Assembly (NCBI GenBank): GCA_030684775.1 | Contig: JAUXXW010000132.1 | Span: forward strand, 1 to 62,637 | Origin: Pseudomonadota bacterium | GTDB taxonomy: Bacteria > Pseudomonadota > Gammaproteobacteria > Burkholderiales > Thiobacillaceae | Direction of reading: 5' to 3' | Length of the DNA stretch: 62,637 bases | Part shown: positions 1-7,561 of the stretch, piece by piece | Layout of the letters: each line of letters opens with the position of its first letter | How positions within the stretch are numbered: position 1 is the first letter of the stretch | Translations under genes and position numbers: made by a program | Notes under the pieces: model-generated | Told to the model about the DNA's origin: nothing | The model's input: the letters and a program-made list of their open reading frames with translations, nothing else | Databases searched by the model: none

Positions 1-57
1 TCCCAACACAGCCCCAGGCTTGCCCCCCAGTACGGGGCTGAGTCCCTCCAGTTTCAT
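1..57 (-). CDS. possible 5' end of a divergent gene, cut by the window edge
   Basis: An ATG at 57-55 on the minus strand opens 19 codons (MKLEGLSPVLGGKPGAVLG) that run off the left end. No clear Shine-Dalgarno sequence precedes it and the product is not recognised. The divergent position relative to the DksA-like gene is the only support, so this may be spurious. Confidence 0.25.
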   Translation of the reverse strand, partial: MKLEGLSPVLGGKPGAVLG

Positions 58-125
58 GTCGTCACGTTTGCACCGGTTTCACGGCGGCGCGGACAAGGAA
101 GGCGCGGCAATTGTTCAGGAACCGC

Positions 126-152
126 TAGACACCAGCGCGAACATGGCATAAT
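126..152 (+). promoter_or_regulatory. candidate promoter of the DksA-like gene
   Basis: TAGACA (126-131) and CATAAT (147-152) each match five of six sigma-70 consensus bases, but the 15-base spacer is short. They lie 45 bases upstream of the GTG start at 197. Weak call by eye. Confidence 0.3.
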
Positions 153-196
153 CCGCGCCTATTTTTTCACCCCCATCATTTTTGAAGGAGTCGAGC

Positions 197-727
197 GTGG
201 CAACAGCAGCCAAAAAAGCGGCCAGCACTTCCGCGACGGACACCGCAAAACCCAAGGCGGCGGCGAAACCGAAAGCGGCCCCCAAAACCACCACCAAGGC
301 CGCCGCAAAAGCCGTCGCCACCATTACCTGTGATGCGGACCTGCACAAGATGTCCGAAGCCGATTACATGAACAAGGCCCAACTGGCCTACTTCAAGGCC
401 AAGTTGGTCACGATGCGCGACGAAATCCTCGATAACGCTCGCGAAACCGGCGAGCACCTCAAGGAAAACGAAGTCTTCGCCGACCCCAATGATCGCGCCA
501 CGGTAGAAGAAGAAAACATGCTGGAACAGCGCGTGCGTGATCGCGAACGCAAGCTGCTCAAGAAGATCACCACCGCCCTGGTACGCATCGAAGACGGCTC
601 CTACGGCTACTGCCTGGAAACCGGCGACCCCATCGGCGTCCCCCGCCTGCTCGCCCGGCCCACGGCGGAACTGTCGATCGAAGCGCAGGAAAAGCACGAG
701 CGCCTGGAAAAGCTCTACGCCGACTGA
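197..727 (+). CDS. dksA: DksA/TraR-family regulator with a degenerate zinc finger
   Basis: Predicted RNA polymerase secondary-channel factor (stringent-response regulator), 176 aa from GTG 197. That start is chosen because AAGGAG (185-190) sits six bases upstream; a TTG at 182 lies in the ribosome-binding region itself. Residues 1 to about 45 are an Ala/Lys/Pro-rich basic extension absent from typical 150-aa DksA. The core has the coiled coil (about 70-125) and the C-terminal globule (YGYC...PRLLARPTAEL). Only the first of the four usual zinc-binding cysteines is present; the others are replaced (CLET, then SIEA). Such cysteine-poor DksA variants are known in proteobacteria. A strong terminator follows, so it is probably monocistronic. 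Confidence 0.85.
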   Translation: MATAAKKAASTSATDTAKPKAAAKPKAAPKTTTKAAAKAVATITCDADLHKMSEADYMNKAQLAYFKAKLVTMRDEILDNARETGEHLKENEVFADPNDRATVEEENMLEQRVRDRERKLLKKITTALVRIEDGSYGYCLETGDPIGVPRLLARPTAELSIEAQEKHERLEKLYAD

Positions 728-743
728 GCGCAGTCCGCACCCG

Positions 744-774
744 AAAATGGCCGCCGCGAGCGGCCATTTTTTTT
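744..774 (+). terminator. Rho-independent terminator of the DksA-like gene
   Basis: TGGCCGC (748-754) pairs with GCGGCCA (760-766) around a five-base loop and is followed by an eight-T run. An A-run on the 5' side could make it bidirectional. Confidence 0.9.
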
Positions 775-833
775 GTAGCGCCGGCATCCTTGCCGGCGGG
801 TTTTAAAGACGCCGGCAGGATGCCGGCGCTACA
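774..833. repeat. palindromic repeat, family E copy 1
   Basis: Inverted repeat whose ends read TGTAGCGCCGGCATCC and its complement, with an inner GCCGGC hairpin. The same ends recur at 39531-39612 and 52174-52234, and a partial copy lies at 35011-35038. It sits between the DksA terminator and comM. Confidence 0.85.
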
Positions 834-899
834 TCCGCGCTTGCCGATACGCGCTTGGCGGTCGAATATCCGCCCCATCGAAAAACAAGGGAGTCCCGC

Positions 900-2384
900 A
901 TGAGTCTGGCCGTAGTCACCAGCCGCGCCCTGGCCGGGATGGATGCGCCGGAAGTGGCGGTGGAGGTGCATCTCGCCAACGGCCTGCCCAGCATGACTTT
1001 GGTGGGCTTGCCGGAAGCGGAAGTGAAGGAAGCGCGCGACCGGGTGCGCGCGGCGCTGTTGCAATCCGGTTTCGAGATTCCGCAGCGGCGCATCACCATC
1101 AACCTGGCGCCGGCCGATCTGCCCAAGGAGTCCGGGCGTTTCGACCTGCCCATCGCCATCGGCCTGCTGGTCGCCTCCGGGCAACTGCCGGGCACTCGGC
1201 TCGCTGAATTCGAATTCGCCGGAGAACTGGCGCTCACCGGCCAACTGCGGCCGATTCGCGGTGCCCTGGCGATGATGCTTTCCGCCGTCCGCTCCGGTCG
1301 CGCTTTTCTCCTGCCGCAAAGCAGCGCCCTGGAAGCGGCGCTGGTGGAAGACGCCGAGGTCTACGGCGCCGACAGCCTCTTGGCCGTTTGTGCCCATCTC
1401 AGCGGCCGTACCCCGCTGCCGCGCACCTGCGCGCCCGCCGCCGGCACGCCACCGCCCTATCCCGACCTGGCCGACGTGAAGGGCCAGCAGGCCGCGCGGC
1501 GAGCCCTGGAAGTCGCGGCGGCGGGCGGCCACTCGTTACTCATGAGCGGCCCGCCCGGCACCGGAAAATCCATGCTCGCCGCCCGCCTGCCCGGCATCCT
1601 GCCGCCGATGACGCAAGCGGAAGCGCTGGAATCCGCCGCCGTGCTGTCGTTGACAGGCGGCTTCCGCCCCGAGGCCTGGAAGGTGCGGCCCTATCGCGCC
1701 CCCCATCACTCCGCCTCCGGCGTCGCTTTGGTCGGCGGTGGCAATCCGCCGCGTCCCGGCGAAGTCAGCCAGGCCTCGCATGGAATTTTGTTTCTCGATG
1801 AGCTGCCCGAGTTTTCCCGGCCGGCGCTGGAAGCCCTGCGCGAACCCCTGGAAGCGGGCCACATCACCATCTCGCGCGCCGCGCATCAGGCCGATTTCCC
1901 CGCCCGCTTCCAGTTGGTGGCGGCGATGAATCCCTGTCCCTGCGGCTATCTCGGCCACCCTTCGGGAAAATGCCATTGCAGCCCGGAACAGGTGGCGCGC
2001 TATCGCGGCAAACTCTCCGGCCCTTTGCTCGACCGTATCGACCTGCATATCGAAGTGCCCGCGCTGCCGCAAGACGAGTTGACCGGCATCCAGGCCGGCG
2101 AGCCTTCCGCCGCGGTGCGGGCGCGGGTGACGGCCGCGCGGGAACGGCAACTGGCGCGCCAGGAGAAACCCAACGCCCGCCTCTCCGGCCGCGAAATCGA
2201 CCGCCATTGCCCGCTCGACGGCCCCGGCGAAACCTTGCTCAAGCAGGCCATCACCCGTCTCAATCTCTCGGCGCGTGCCTACCACCGGGTATTGAAACTG
2301 GCGCGCACGGTGGCCGACCTGGCCGGGCAGGAGCGGATCAGCGCCACCCACGTCGCGGAAGCCATCCAGTACCGGCGCGGCTAA
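900..2384 (+). CDS. comM: YifB/ComM family Mg-chelatase-like AAA+ ATPase
   Basis: 494 aa from ATG 900 (GGGAG six bases upstream; an in-frame codon at 855 lacks a site). ComM is known as a hexameric helicase that drives branch migration during natural transformation. The N-terminal third is the ChlI/Lon-S5-like domain (MSLAVVTSRALAGMDAPEV onward). A Mg-chelatase ATPase follows with Walker A GPPGTGKS near residue 218 and Walker B GILFLDELPEF, then the cysteine cluster CPCGYLGHPSGKCHCS, and the Mg-chelatase C-terminal domain (YHRVLKLARTVADL). Full family length, stand-alone gene. Its presence suggests competence, although no com genes are in view. Confidence 0.95.
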   Translation: MSLAVVTSRALAGMDAPEVAVEVHLANGLPSMTLVGLPEAEVKEARDRVRAALLQSGFEIPQRRITINLAPADLPKESGRFDLPIAIGLLVASGQLPGTRLAEFEFAGELALTGQLRPIRGALAMMLSAVRSGRAFLLPQSSALEAALVEDAEVYGADSLLAVCAHLSGRTPLPRTCAPAAGTPPPYPDLADVKGQQAARRALEVAAAGGHSLLMSGPPGTGKSMLAARLPGILPPMTQAEALESAAVLSLTGGFRPEAWKVRPYRAPHHSASGVALVGGGNPPRPGEVSQASHGILFLDELPEFSRPALEALREPLEAGHITISRAAHQADFPARFQLVAAMNPCPCGYLGHPSGKCHCSPEQVARYRGKLSGPLLDRIDLHIEVPALPQDELTGIQAGEPSAAVRARVTAARERQLARQEKPNARLSGREIDRHCPLDGPGETLLKQAITRLNLSARAYHRVLKLARTVADLAGQERISATHVAEAIQYRRG

Positions 2385-2736
2385 CCCGCGCGAAGCGCAC
2401 CGCGTCGGCGAAACGCCAGAGGCCCGACCCACCTGGCGGCCTGTCGGGCTTTGCTCGTCGATAGCGAAAAGCGAGGCCGGCGATGCTTGCCTGAAATTGA
2501 AGAAGCCAGTTTTTCGGTTCTATGTGATTCGGAGTGGGTAACACGTTGCCGTAGCCGCCAATCGCGGGCAAGACCGCTCCCACGACCTCCGCTGGGCACG
2601 CGTCCAATCGTGCGCGCGGCGCACGCTACATCGCCGGCGGGCGGGTGATCGGCGTGACCTGCCCGCCAGCCCTGCGTGTTGCCTGCACCGAATCACATCG
2701 AGCCGTTTTTTCGGGGCGCCCCCCCCTCAACCAGAC
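2385..2736. repeat. gene-free stretch holding dispersed repeats F (copy 1) and G (partial)
   Basis: No convincing gene. Bases 2519-2672 resemble 17694-17858: both contain TATGTGATT, AGTGGGTAAC, GTTGCCGTAG, CAATCGTGCGC and GATCGGCGTGACC in the same order. Bases 2438-2478 resemble 22437-22480 (CCTGTCGG, then GTCGATAGCGAAAAGC). Both copies of F follow the 3' end of a gene. Confidence 0.6.
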
Positions 2737-3408
2737 TCAAGGCGTCGCCACGAACACCCAATCCGCATAACGGCTGGCGCCTTCGAATGCGGCGTTCTCA
2801 TGAGTAAAGCCGGCTGTTTTTCTCGGGAGTGCGGTGGAAGTGCTGTGCACACCCGTGATCCCCCCCTCCTCGTCACGCACCAGCGCCCAGTCGCCGCCGC
2901 TGATCGGGTCCGGCCAGAGGCGGCGCAAATGGCGCACGGTGTGGGGGTAACGCGGGTCGCGCGTCAGGTCCGCCAGCTTCTTCGGAAAGTGCTTGTCCGG
3001 GCTCGGCTCCAGCCGGTAATAGCTGACGAGGGCGCGACGATACTGGTCGCCGATAAACAGCAGTTCGGCCTCCTTTTCCCGCTGACTCCGCATGCTCCAG
3101 GTCGTGCCCACCGCCGCCAATAGCAGACCGAGAACCGTCACCAGAAAGAGCAGGCCAAGCAGGGTGAAGCCGGATTGGCGAGGGTTGCCCCGCAACCTCG
3201 CCACTTCGCCAAAAAGCCCATTCGCGTTTGCCGGTGAAACGGCAGGAGCAGAGGTTCCCCCCTTTTTAAAAGGGGGGTTAGGGGGGATTTCCGAGGTGGG
3301 CGACCAGGTAAATGGCGCTAAATCCCCCTCGATCCCCCTTTGGAAAAGGGGGAGGCCACACGCCCCGCCGGTGTTTCCACTGCCGCCGCTCCGCTTACCA
3401 CTCCGCAT
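2737..3408 (-). CDS. type II secretion-like pseudopilin, last gene of the secretion operon
   Basis: Pseudopilin-like protein with a class III prepilin-type signal RQSGFTLLGLLFLV, where the peptidase would cut after Gly, then one hydrophobic helix and a soluble C-terminal domain (REKEAELLFIGDQYRRALVSYY). The start is uncertain. ATG 3408 overlaps the end of the upstream pseudopilin gene (stop 3397-3395), but the frame then reads through repeat K1 (3257-3353), giving an implausible 78-residue leader. GTG 3204 would give a normal short leader but lacks a ribosome-binding site. Either K1 was inserted in frame into the leader, or initiation moved downstream. No gene follows within the operon. Confidence 0.75.
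   Translation of the reverse strand: MRSGKRSGGSGNTGGACGLPLFQRGIEGDLAPFTWSPTSEIPPNPPFKKGGTSAPAVSPANANGLFGEVARLRGNPRQSGFTLLGLLFLVTVLGLLLAAVGTTWSMRSQREKEAELLFIGDQYRRALVSYYRLEPSPDKHFPKKLADLTRDPRYPHTVRHLRRLWPDPISGGDWALVRDEEGGITGVHSTSTALPRKTAGFTHENAAFEGASRYADWVFVATP
3257..3353. repeat. paired-hairpin repeat, family K copy 1
   Basis: Two C-run/G-run hairpins (CCCCCCTTTTTAAAAGGGGGG and CCCCCTTTGGAAAAGGGGG-like), joined by a linker beginning GGGGATTTCC and ending CTAAATCCCCC. It lies inside the open frame of the pseudopilin, encoding the PPNPPFKKGG-type segment. Confidence 0.9.
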
Positions 3409-3775
3409 AGGCTCTGCCGTCCGCGCCTTCACCCGTCGCGCCGCTATGCACGTCACGCACACCGGCGCCCTCCTCGCCCGCTTCGGTTACCCAGGTGTCG
3501 TTGCGCTCGGTGAGGGGATCGGTTGGTACGGCGCGCAGGTAGCGCGCCTCCGCCAGGGTCTCCAGGCTGTCGGGCCAGCGGCCCTTGTCGGCGTTGTACT
3601 GGTCGAGGGCGTCGCGCAGGGTGGCGAGGTTTTCCCGCAGCACGGCTTCCTTCGAGCGCTCGATGTGCTGGAAATAGCGCGGCGCGGCGATGCTAAGCAG
3701 GAGGGCGATGATGGACAGCACCACCAGCAGTTCGACCAGGGTGAAGCCACGCTTGTTTGCCACCCTGTTTACCAT
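3395..3775 (-). CDS. GspG-like pseudopilin
   Basis: 126 aa. The prepilin signal lies directly after a nine-residue leader: KRGFTLVELLVVLSIIALLL, with the expected Gly before Phe and Glu at +5. The body (APRYFQHIERSKEAVLRENLATLRDALDQYNADKG) resembles major pseudopilin GspG, which polymerises in the periplasmic pseudopilus after cleavage and N-methylation. The DP and NDTW motifs near the C-terminus resemble the calcium-site loop. Its start overlaps the stop of the upstream pseudopilin (ATGGTAA), indicating coupling. This copy has the most normal N-terminus of the three distal pseudopilins. Confidence 0.85.
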   Translation of the reverse strand: MVNRVANKRGFTLVELLVVLSIIALLLSIAAPRYFQHIERSKEAVLRENLATLRDALDQYNADKGRWPDSLETLAEARYLRAVPTDPLTERNDTWVTEAGEEGAGVRDVHSGATGEGADGRAYAEW

Positions 3776-4428
3776 TCCCGAACCCTCACGCCGTTCAAGC
3801 CGATTTTCGCTGACAGGGAATAGACGTCGAACACGTCCTCGCCCTCCTTGGGATCGTCCGGCGGGCTGGCGTAGCTGCGTTTGCCCCAGGTTTCGCCGGC
3901 GCCGGCGTCACCCGAGGTGGCGAAGGGATCGCGCGGCAGGCGACGCAGGAAGTAGATGGGGCGGAGGTCGGGCCGGGTGATGTCGGGCACGCCTTCGGCC
4001 AGGACTTCCAGATTCGGCGGATAGCCGGAAGCGTCGGCCGGGGCCGCGATCTTCTTGTCGAGCACGGCCTGCCGGTAACTATCGAGGGCGCCGCGAATCT
4101 GGCGCAGGGCCAGGCGCAGTTCGCCTTCCTTCTGCCGTTGCTGGGTCACTTCCAGCAGCGGCACGGCCATCCAGGCGAGCACACCGACGATGGCGACGGC
4201 CACCACCAGTTCGATCAGGGTGAAGCCGTGGGAGGCTTTATCTCCCCCCTTTCTCAAGGCACGGTTCGCGTCGACCATCGATGAAGTCGGCGCCCGAGTC
4301 CCCCCCTTTTCCAAAGGGGGGTTAGAGGGGATTTCCGCGACGCTTGCGCGAGTGCATACGTTGCAAATCCCCCCCGGCCCCCCTTTGAGAAAGGGGGGAG
4401 AAAGACGGCTCGCGGGATCATGGGTCAT
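3769..4428 (-). CDS. pseudopilin with repeat-derived N-terminal leader
   Basis: 219 aa from an ATG that overlaps the gspD stop (ATGA at 4428-4425). The prepilin signal is SHGFTLIELVVAVAIVGVLA near residue 66, far later than the usual 5-25. The intervening leader (SPPFLKGGPGG...NPPLEKGG) is encoded by repeat K2. An alternative ATG at 4278 gives an 18-residue leader but has no visible ribosome-binding site. The body (QRQKEGELRLALRQIRGALDSYRQAV) is typical of GspG/H-type pseudopilins. The repeat seems to have landed between the coupled start and the signal; which start is used cannot be told from sequence. Confidence 0.8.
   Translation of the reverse strand: MTHDPASRLSPPFLKGGPGGICNVCTRASVAEIPSNPPLEKGGTRAPTSSMVDANRALRKGGDKASHGFTLIELVVAVAIVGVLAWMAVPLLEVTQQRQKEGELRLALRQIRGALDSYRQAVLDKKIAAPADASGYPPNLEVLAEGVPDITRPDLRPIYFLRRLPRDPFATSGDAGAGETWGKRSYASPPDDPKEGEDVFDVYSLSAKIGLNGVRVREW
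4300..4400. repeat. family K copy 2
   Basis: C7TTTTCCAAAG5 hairpin and a second CCCCCCTTTGAGAAAGGGGGG hairpin separated by a linker of about 45 bases. It is embedded in frame in the leader of the pseudopilin at 3769-4428. A further half-hairpin (CTCCCCCCTTTCTCAAGG) lies just downstream at 4242-4259. Confidence 0.9.
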
Positions 4429-6308
4429 TGCGCGAGGGGCGGGACCATGACGACGGGGAGCGCCGGCTCGGGTTCGCTGGCGTTTTGTCCGGGTGCCGGG
4501 CGGGCGGCGCGCACGCGCAGGGGCTGGTCGCTGGTCTGGCTTTCGGTGCCGGCGAAGAATTCGGCGTCGGCCAGTTCCGGGCGCTCGATGTTGCGCAGGA
4601 TGCGCGGGGTGATGGTGAGGATGATCTCGGTCTTGTTGAGTTCGTCACGGTTGCTGGAGAACAGGCGGCCGATGATGGGCAGGTCGCCGAGGCCCGGCAC
4701 CTTGCTGGCGCCGGCGCGGTCTTCGTCGGAAATCAGGCCGGCGAGCACCTGGGTTTCGCCGTCCCTCAGGCGCAGCACGGTGTTGGCGTTGCGGCTGCCT
4801 AATTGGTAAGTCAGCGTGCCGGTGGCGCTCTTCACCTCGCGCACGATGTTGGAGACTTCCATGCCGACCTTGATGGTGACATCGCCGTCCAGCCCCACCT
4901 GCGGCTCGACGTCGAGCTTGAGGCCGACATCGAGATAGGCGACCGATTCGGAGGTCACCCCGGTGGAAGTGACGTTGGAAGTAATCACCGGCACCTTGTC
5001 GCCGATGTGGACCTTGGCTTTCTCGCGACTCTTCACGCGGATGCGCGGATTGGCGAGGAGGTTGACGTCGCTGGCGTCCTTGCGCAGATTCAATGACGGA
5101 TTGGGGAAGACACCAATCTTGGTGGCGTCGATATTCTTCAGCATGTCCACGGTCAAAGCCTGTGATACCTGGTTAGTCGTGTTGGTGGTGGCGACGGCCG
5201 TGGTCGTGGCGGTGTTGATGTCCTTGATGCTCAAGACCGAGAACTGGCTGGGCCACTGCACCCCCAGATCCTGCAGCCGGTTACGCTTCACCTCCATGAT
5301 CTCCACTTCCAGCATCACCTCGGCATCCGGCCGGTCGGCCATCTGCACCAGTTTTTCCGCCAGACGCACCACTTCGGGGGTGTCGCGCACCGCCACCATG
5401 TTCAGTTTTTCGTCCACATACACGTCCTTGATCCGCGCCATGGTGCGGATCAGGGTCATCACCTGTTTGGCGTCGGCGTGGGCGAGGAAGAAGCTTTTCA
5501 CCACCTGTTCCTGGTAGTCCTTCACCTTGTTGGGCTGGTTGGGGTAGATCAGCACGGTGTTGCCGTTGAGGATTTTCTTCGCCAACTGGCTGGTGGCAAG
5601 CAGGGCATCGAGGGCGTCGGCGATGGCGGTATCGCGCGCGAACACGGTGGCTTTCTGATCCACCCGCACGTCCTTGTCGAACACGAAATTCAGGCCGGAC
5701 TGGCGGCTCAAGGCGTCGAACACCTGCTTCAGCGGTGCATCGCGGAATTCCAGGCTGACCGGGCGGCGGTAGCTGGCGCCCAGTTGCGGCACCTCGACGC
5801 CGCGCGTCTGCCCCGCTTTTTCCTCGATCTGCTTGAGCAGGTGTTGCGCCTCCGGGTTGCCCGGTTCCCGCGCCAGCACGGCACGCAAACGGGCGCGCGC
5901 GGCTTCCGGTTCGTTTTTCGCCAGGTAATCCGCCGCTGCCTTCAGCAGCCTCTGGTTGTCCAGGCGCACCTGGATTTCGTTGAGGGCGCTGACGACGCGG
6001 GCATCGTCGCCATACTGCCGGGCCAATGCACGATAGGCCGCACCCGCTTCCTCCAGCTTGCCGGACCGGGCCTGTGCCTCGGCGGCGAACAGCCCCTTCT
6101 GCAACAGCGCCTCGCGCGCCCGGACCAGGGCGGTGCGGTACTGGGCATTGCCGGGATGCGCGGCCACGGATTTTTCCAGTGCGGCCACCCCGGCGACATC
6201 CTTGCCTTCGGCCAGCAGCCTTTCACCTTCGCGGAAAGCCGGGTCGCTGGCGCAGGCGGCCAGGCTCAGCGCGATGGCGACGAGCAACATCAATAACAGC
6301 CGTTTCAT
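4425..6308 (-). CDS. gspD: GspD/PilQ-type secretin with TPR-like lipoprotein N-terminus
   Basis: 627 aa. The signal peptide ends in a lipobox-like LAAC (about residue 19). A TPR-like alpha-helical region follows (about 25-165, EGERLLAEGKDVAGVAALEKSV), then the secretin N0/STN domain (PVSLEFRDAPLKQVFDALSRQSGLNFVFD), an N1-type repeat, and the C-terminal secretin pore domain ending VPGLGDLPIIGRLFSSNRDE and TEIILTITPRIL. It would form the outer-membrane channel of the secretion or pilus machine. Fusion of TPRs to the secretin is less usual than in textbook GspD and recalls MSHA-type or Tad-like systems. Starts by ATGA overlap with the gspC-like gene and ends by ATGA overlap with a pseudopilin. 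Confidence 0.92.
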   Translation of the reverse strand: MKRLLLMLLVAIALSLAACASDPAFREGERLLAEGKDVAGVAALEKSVAAHPGNAQYRTALVRAREALLQKGLFAAEAQARSGKLEEAGAAYRALARQYGDDARVVSALNEIQVRLDNQRLLKAAADYLAKNEPEAARARLRAVLAREPGNPEAQHLLKQIEEKAGQTRGVEVPQLGASYRRPVSLEFRDAPLKQVFDALSRQSGLNFVFDKDVRVDQKATVFARDTAIADALDALLATSQLAKKILNGNTVLIYPNQPNKVKDYQEQVVKSFFLAHADAKQVMTLIRTMARIKDVYVDEKLNMVAVRDTPEVVRLAEKLVQMADRPDAEVMLEVEIMEVKRNRLQDLGVQWPSQFSVLSIKDINTATTTAVATTNTTNQVSQALTVDMLKNIDATKIGVFPNPSLNLRKDASDVNLLANPRIRVKSREKAKVHIGDKVPVITSNVTSTGVTSESVAYLDVGLKLDVEPQVGLDGDVTIKVGMEVSNIVREVKSATGTLTYQLGSRNANTVLRLRDGETQVLAGLISDEDRAGASKVPGLGDLPIIGRLFSSNRDELNKTEIILTITPRILRNIERPELADAEFFAGTESQTSDQPLRVRAARPAPGQNASEPEPALPVVMVPPLAQ

Positions 6309-6808
6309 GGCGAAATCCTCAAGGTCTGCTGCATGTTCAAAGCGGTCCAGGTGAAGACAAGAGCATCGTCGCTCGCCTGATCCAGATGCCAGCCGGCCAG
6401 GGTGTCGCCGACTCGCGCTTGCAGCACGCGGTTGCCCTGGTCCAGAAAAACCACGTCCTTGCCGCCTTCTTTCCAGCGCCCCAGGTACTGGAACGGCAGG
6501 GGCGGCGCCAGCGGGGCCGCTGGCGGCAGTTCCACCCGCTTAGGCGCGGGTGGCGGCGGCGGCTGCCAGGTCTGCGCCGGGAACAGGTCGGCGCGCATGG
6601 CGCCAAGTTGGGAGTCCGGTTGCCGTAGGGTGGATAAGCGAAGCGCATCCACCATTCCGGGCTTGGCGGGGGTGGATGCGCTTCGCTTATCCACCATACC
6701 GTTTTGTTTCGCCACGGCGCCCACCACCTCTTCTTGCGGCTGCGGCCAGAAAACCGCTGCCAGGGTCGCCGCCAGAACCAGGGCGAGCAAGATGTGGCGC
6801 GGCTTCAT
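6305..6808 (-). CDS. GspC/PilP-like periplasmic linker protein with in-frame repeat
   Basis: 167 aa: one N-terminal membrane anchor (ILLALVLAATLAAVFW), a proline-rich linker (QPPPPPAPK...PPAAPLAPPLP) and a small C-terminal domain (FQYLGRWKEGGKDVVFLDQGNRVLQARVGDTLAGWHL) like the secretin-contacting domain of PilP, GspC or MshK. Between anchor and linker, about residues 36-62 (GMVDKRSASTPAKPGMVDAL...) are encoded by palindromic repeat B1, 78 bases long and in frame. The start overlaps the stop of a repeat-derived mini-ORF (ATGA). The repeat falls in a likely flexible region, so the protein may remain functional. Confidence 0.8.
   Translation of the reverse strand: MKPRHILLALVLAATLAAVFWPQPQEEVVGAVAKQNGMVDKRSASTPAKPGMVDALRLSTLRQPDSQLGAMRADLFPAQTWQPPPPPAPKRVELPPAAPLAPPLPFQYLGRWKEGGKDVVFLDQGNRVLQARVGDTLAGWHLDQASDDALVFTWTALNMQQTLRISP
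6624..6701. repeat. palindromic repeat, family B copy 1 (inside the gspC-like gene)
   Basis: Arms read CGTAGGGTGGATAAGCGAAG... and the complement ...CTTCGCTTATCCACCATACCG. It is 78 bases (26 codons), stop-free in the coding frame, and 90% or more like copy 2 at 6833-6909. Confidence 0.9.
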
Positions 6809-6974
6809 CGCGCGGTCTCCAGGTTCAGTTGCCGTAGGGTGGATAAGCGAAGCGCATCCACCATTCCGGACGTGGCGGGGGTGGATGCGCTTCGCTTATC
6901 CACCCTACGGTCTTGCGTCCGTTCACGCGCGAGCGGGATCTGGCGCGGCTTCATTGTGCCGGCTCCAGGTTCAG
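6783..6974. repeat. 46-bp imperfect direct repeat flanking palindrome B2
   Basis: Copies at 6783-6828 and 6929-6974 match at about 39 of 46 bases (GCGAGC..GAT.TGGCGCGGCTTCAT...CTCCAGGTTCAG). Between them lies palindrome B2 (6833-6909). The duplicated segment spans the gspM end and gspC-like start. It resembles a long target duplication formed on insertion. Confidence 0.8.
6805..6954 (-). CDS. 49-codon bridging mini-ORF carrying repeat B2
   Basis: Its ATG (6954-6952) overlaps the stop of the gspM-like gene and its TGA (6807-6805) overlaps the ATG of the gspC-like gene. The first five codons (MKPRQ) nearly repeat the first five of the gspC-like gene (MKPRH). It looks like the original coupled start of that gene, displaced when the repeat inserted with duplication of the flank. 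A peptide product is unproven; its main effect may be ribosome transit. Confidence 0.55.
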   Translation of the reverse strand: MKPRQIPLARERTQDRRVDKRSASTPATSGMVDALRLSTLRQLNLETAR

Positions 6975-7451
6975 TACGAAGCGCAGGCGCACATCCAGTT
7001 CTGTCGCCGCGATGTCGTCGCGGCGCAGTTCCAGGCTTTCCAGAAGCAGCGCCGGGTTGTCGTCGAGCACTTCCGCGAGGAAGGCGCGCAGGGTCGGATA
7101 GGGGGCGATCACCGGCAGGTCGATGCGCAGAGACCGGCTTTCTCCCGGCTTGCCGGTCTCCGCGTAACGGCCTTCGTCGAGGCTCAAACCGTGCCGGCGG
7201 GCGGCGAGGAACAGGCGCGGCAAAGCGATTTCCGCGCGCTCACGCGGCAAGGTAATCGGTTTGCGCACACGCTCGGCGGCGGCCGGCAGGAGGGCGCGGC
7301 TGGCGGCTTCCGCCTGCCGGGTCGCGATTTCGTCCTCCAGGCCGAGGTTGGCCAGAAGATCGGTCGCCAGGGCGGCCAGCAGCAGCACGGCGCCCAGCGC
7401 ACCGGGCCAGCCGAGACGGGCGAACTGAAACTGGATGCGCGCGGTATTCAT
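6951..7451 (-). CDS. GspM/PilO-like inner-membrane component
   Basis: 166 aa bitopic protein: a short cytoplasmic N-terminus, a transmembrane helix (GALGAVLLLAALATDLLANLGL), a short periplasmic coiled segment and a ferredoxin-like C-terminal domain (SLRIDLPVIAPYPTLRAFLAEVLDDNPALLLESLELRRDD), as in PilO, GspM or MshJ. It would pair with the GspL-like protein in the inner-membrane platform. Its start overlaps the stop of a repeat-derived mini-ORF (ATGA at 7451-7448) and its stop overlaps the start of the next mini-ORF. Confidence 0.8.
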   Translation of the reverse strand: MNTARIQFQFARLGWPGALGAVLLLAALATDLLANLGLEDEIATRQAEAASRALLPAAAERVRKPITLPRERAEIALPRLFLAARRHGLSLDEGRYAETGKPGESRSLRIDLPVIAPYPTLRAFLAEVLDDNPALLLESLELRRDDIAATELDVRLRFVLNLEPAQ

Positions 7452-7561
7452 CCTGAAATACTCATCACACCCGTAGGTTGGGCAAAGCGCAGCGTGCCCA
7501 ACATGGTGGCGGTGTGTTGGGCACGCTGCGCTTTGCCCAACCTACGGCTATTCAGGTTCAT
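7448..7561 (-). CDS. 37-codon bridging mini-ORF carrying repeat A1
   Basis: The ATG (7561-7559) overlaps the gspL-like stop; the TGA (7450-7448) overlaps the gspM-like ATG. The middle ([10 protein letters not shown]...[10 protein letters not shown]) is encoded by palindrome A1 (7472-7546). Both ends use ATGA, so ribosomes could pass from gspL to gspM without releasing. Product function unknown. Confidence 0.5.
   Translation of the reverse strand: MNLNSRRLGKAQRAQHTATMLGTLRFAQPTGVMSISG
7472..7546. repeat. palindromic repeat, family A copy 1
   Basis: 75-bp inverted repeat, ends CGTAGGTTGGGCAAAGCG and complement. Other copies: 8590-8664, 22667-22798, 27329-27458, 28487-28561, 48492-48568, and a half copy at 55684-55714. 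Confidence 0.92.

Noticed and set aside
744-774. dksA terminator considered as part of family E repeat
   Set aside because: The stem (GGCCGC) and T-run are unrelated to the repeat, which begins at the end of the T-run.
567-2432. Long open frames antisense to dksA and comM
   Set aside because: High-GC shadow frames with biased, low-complexity translations and no family match; the sense genes are certain.
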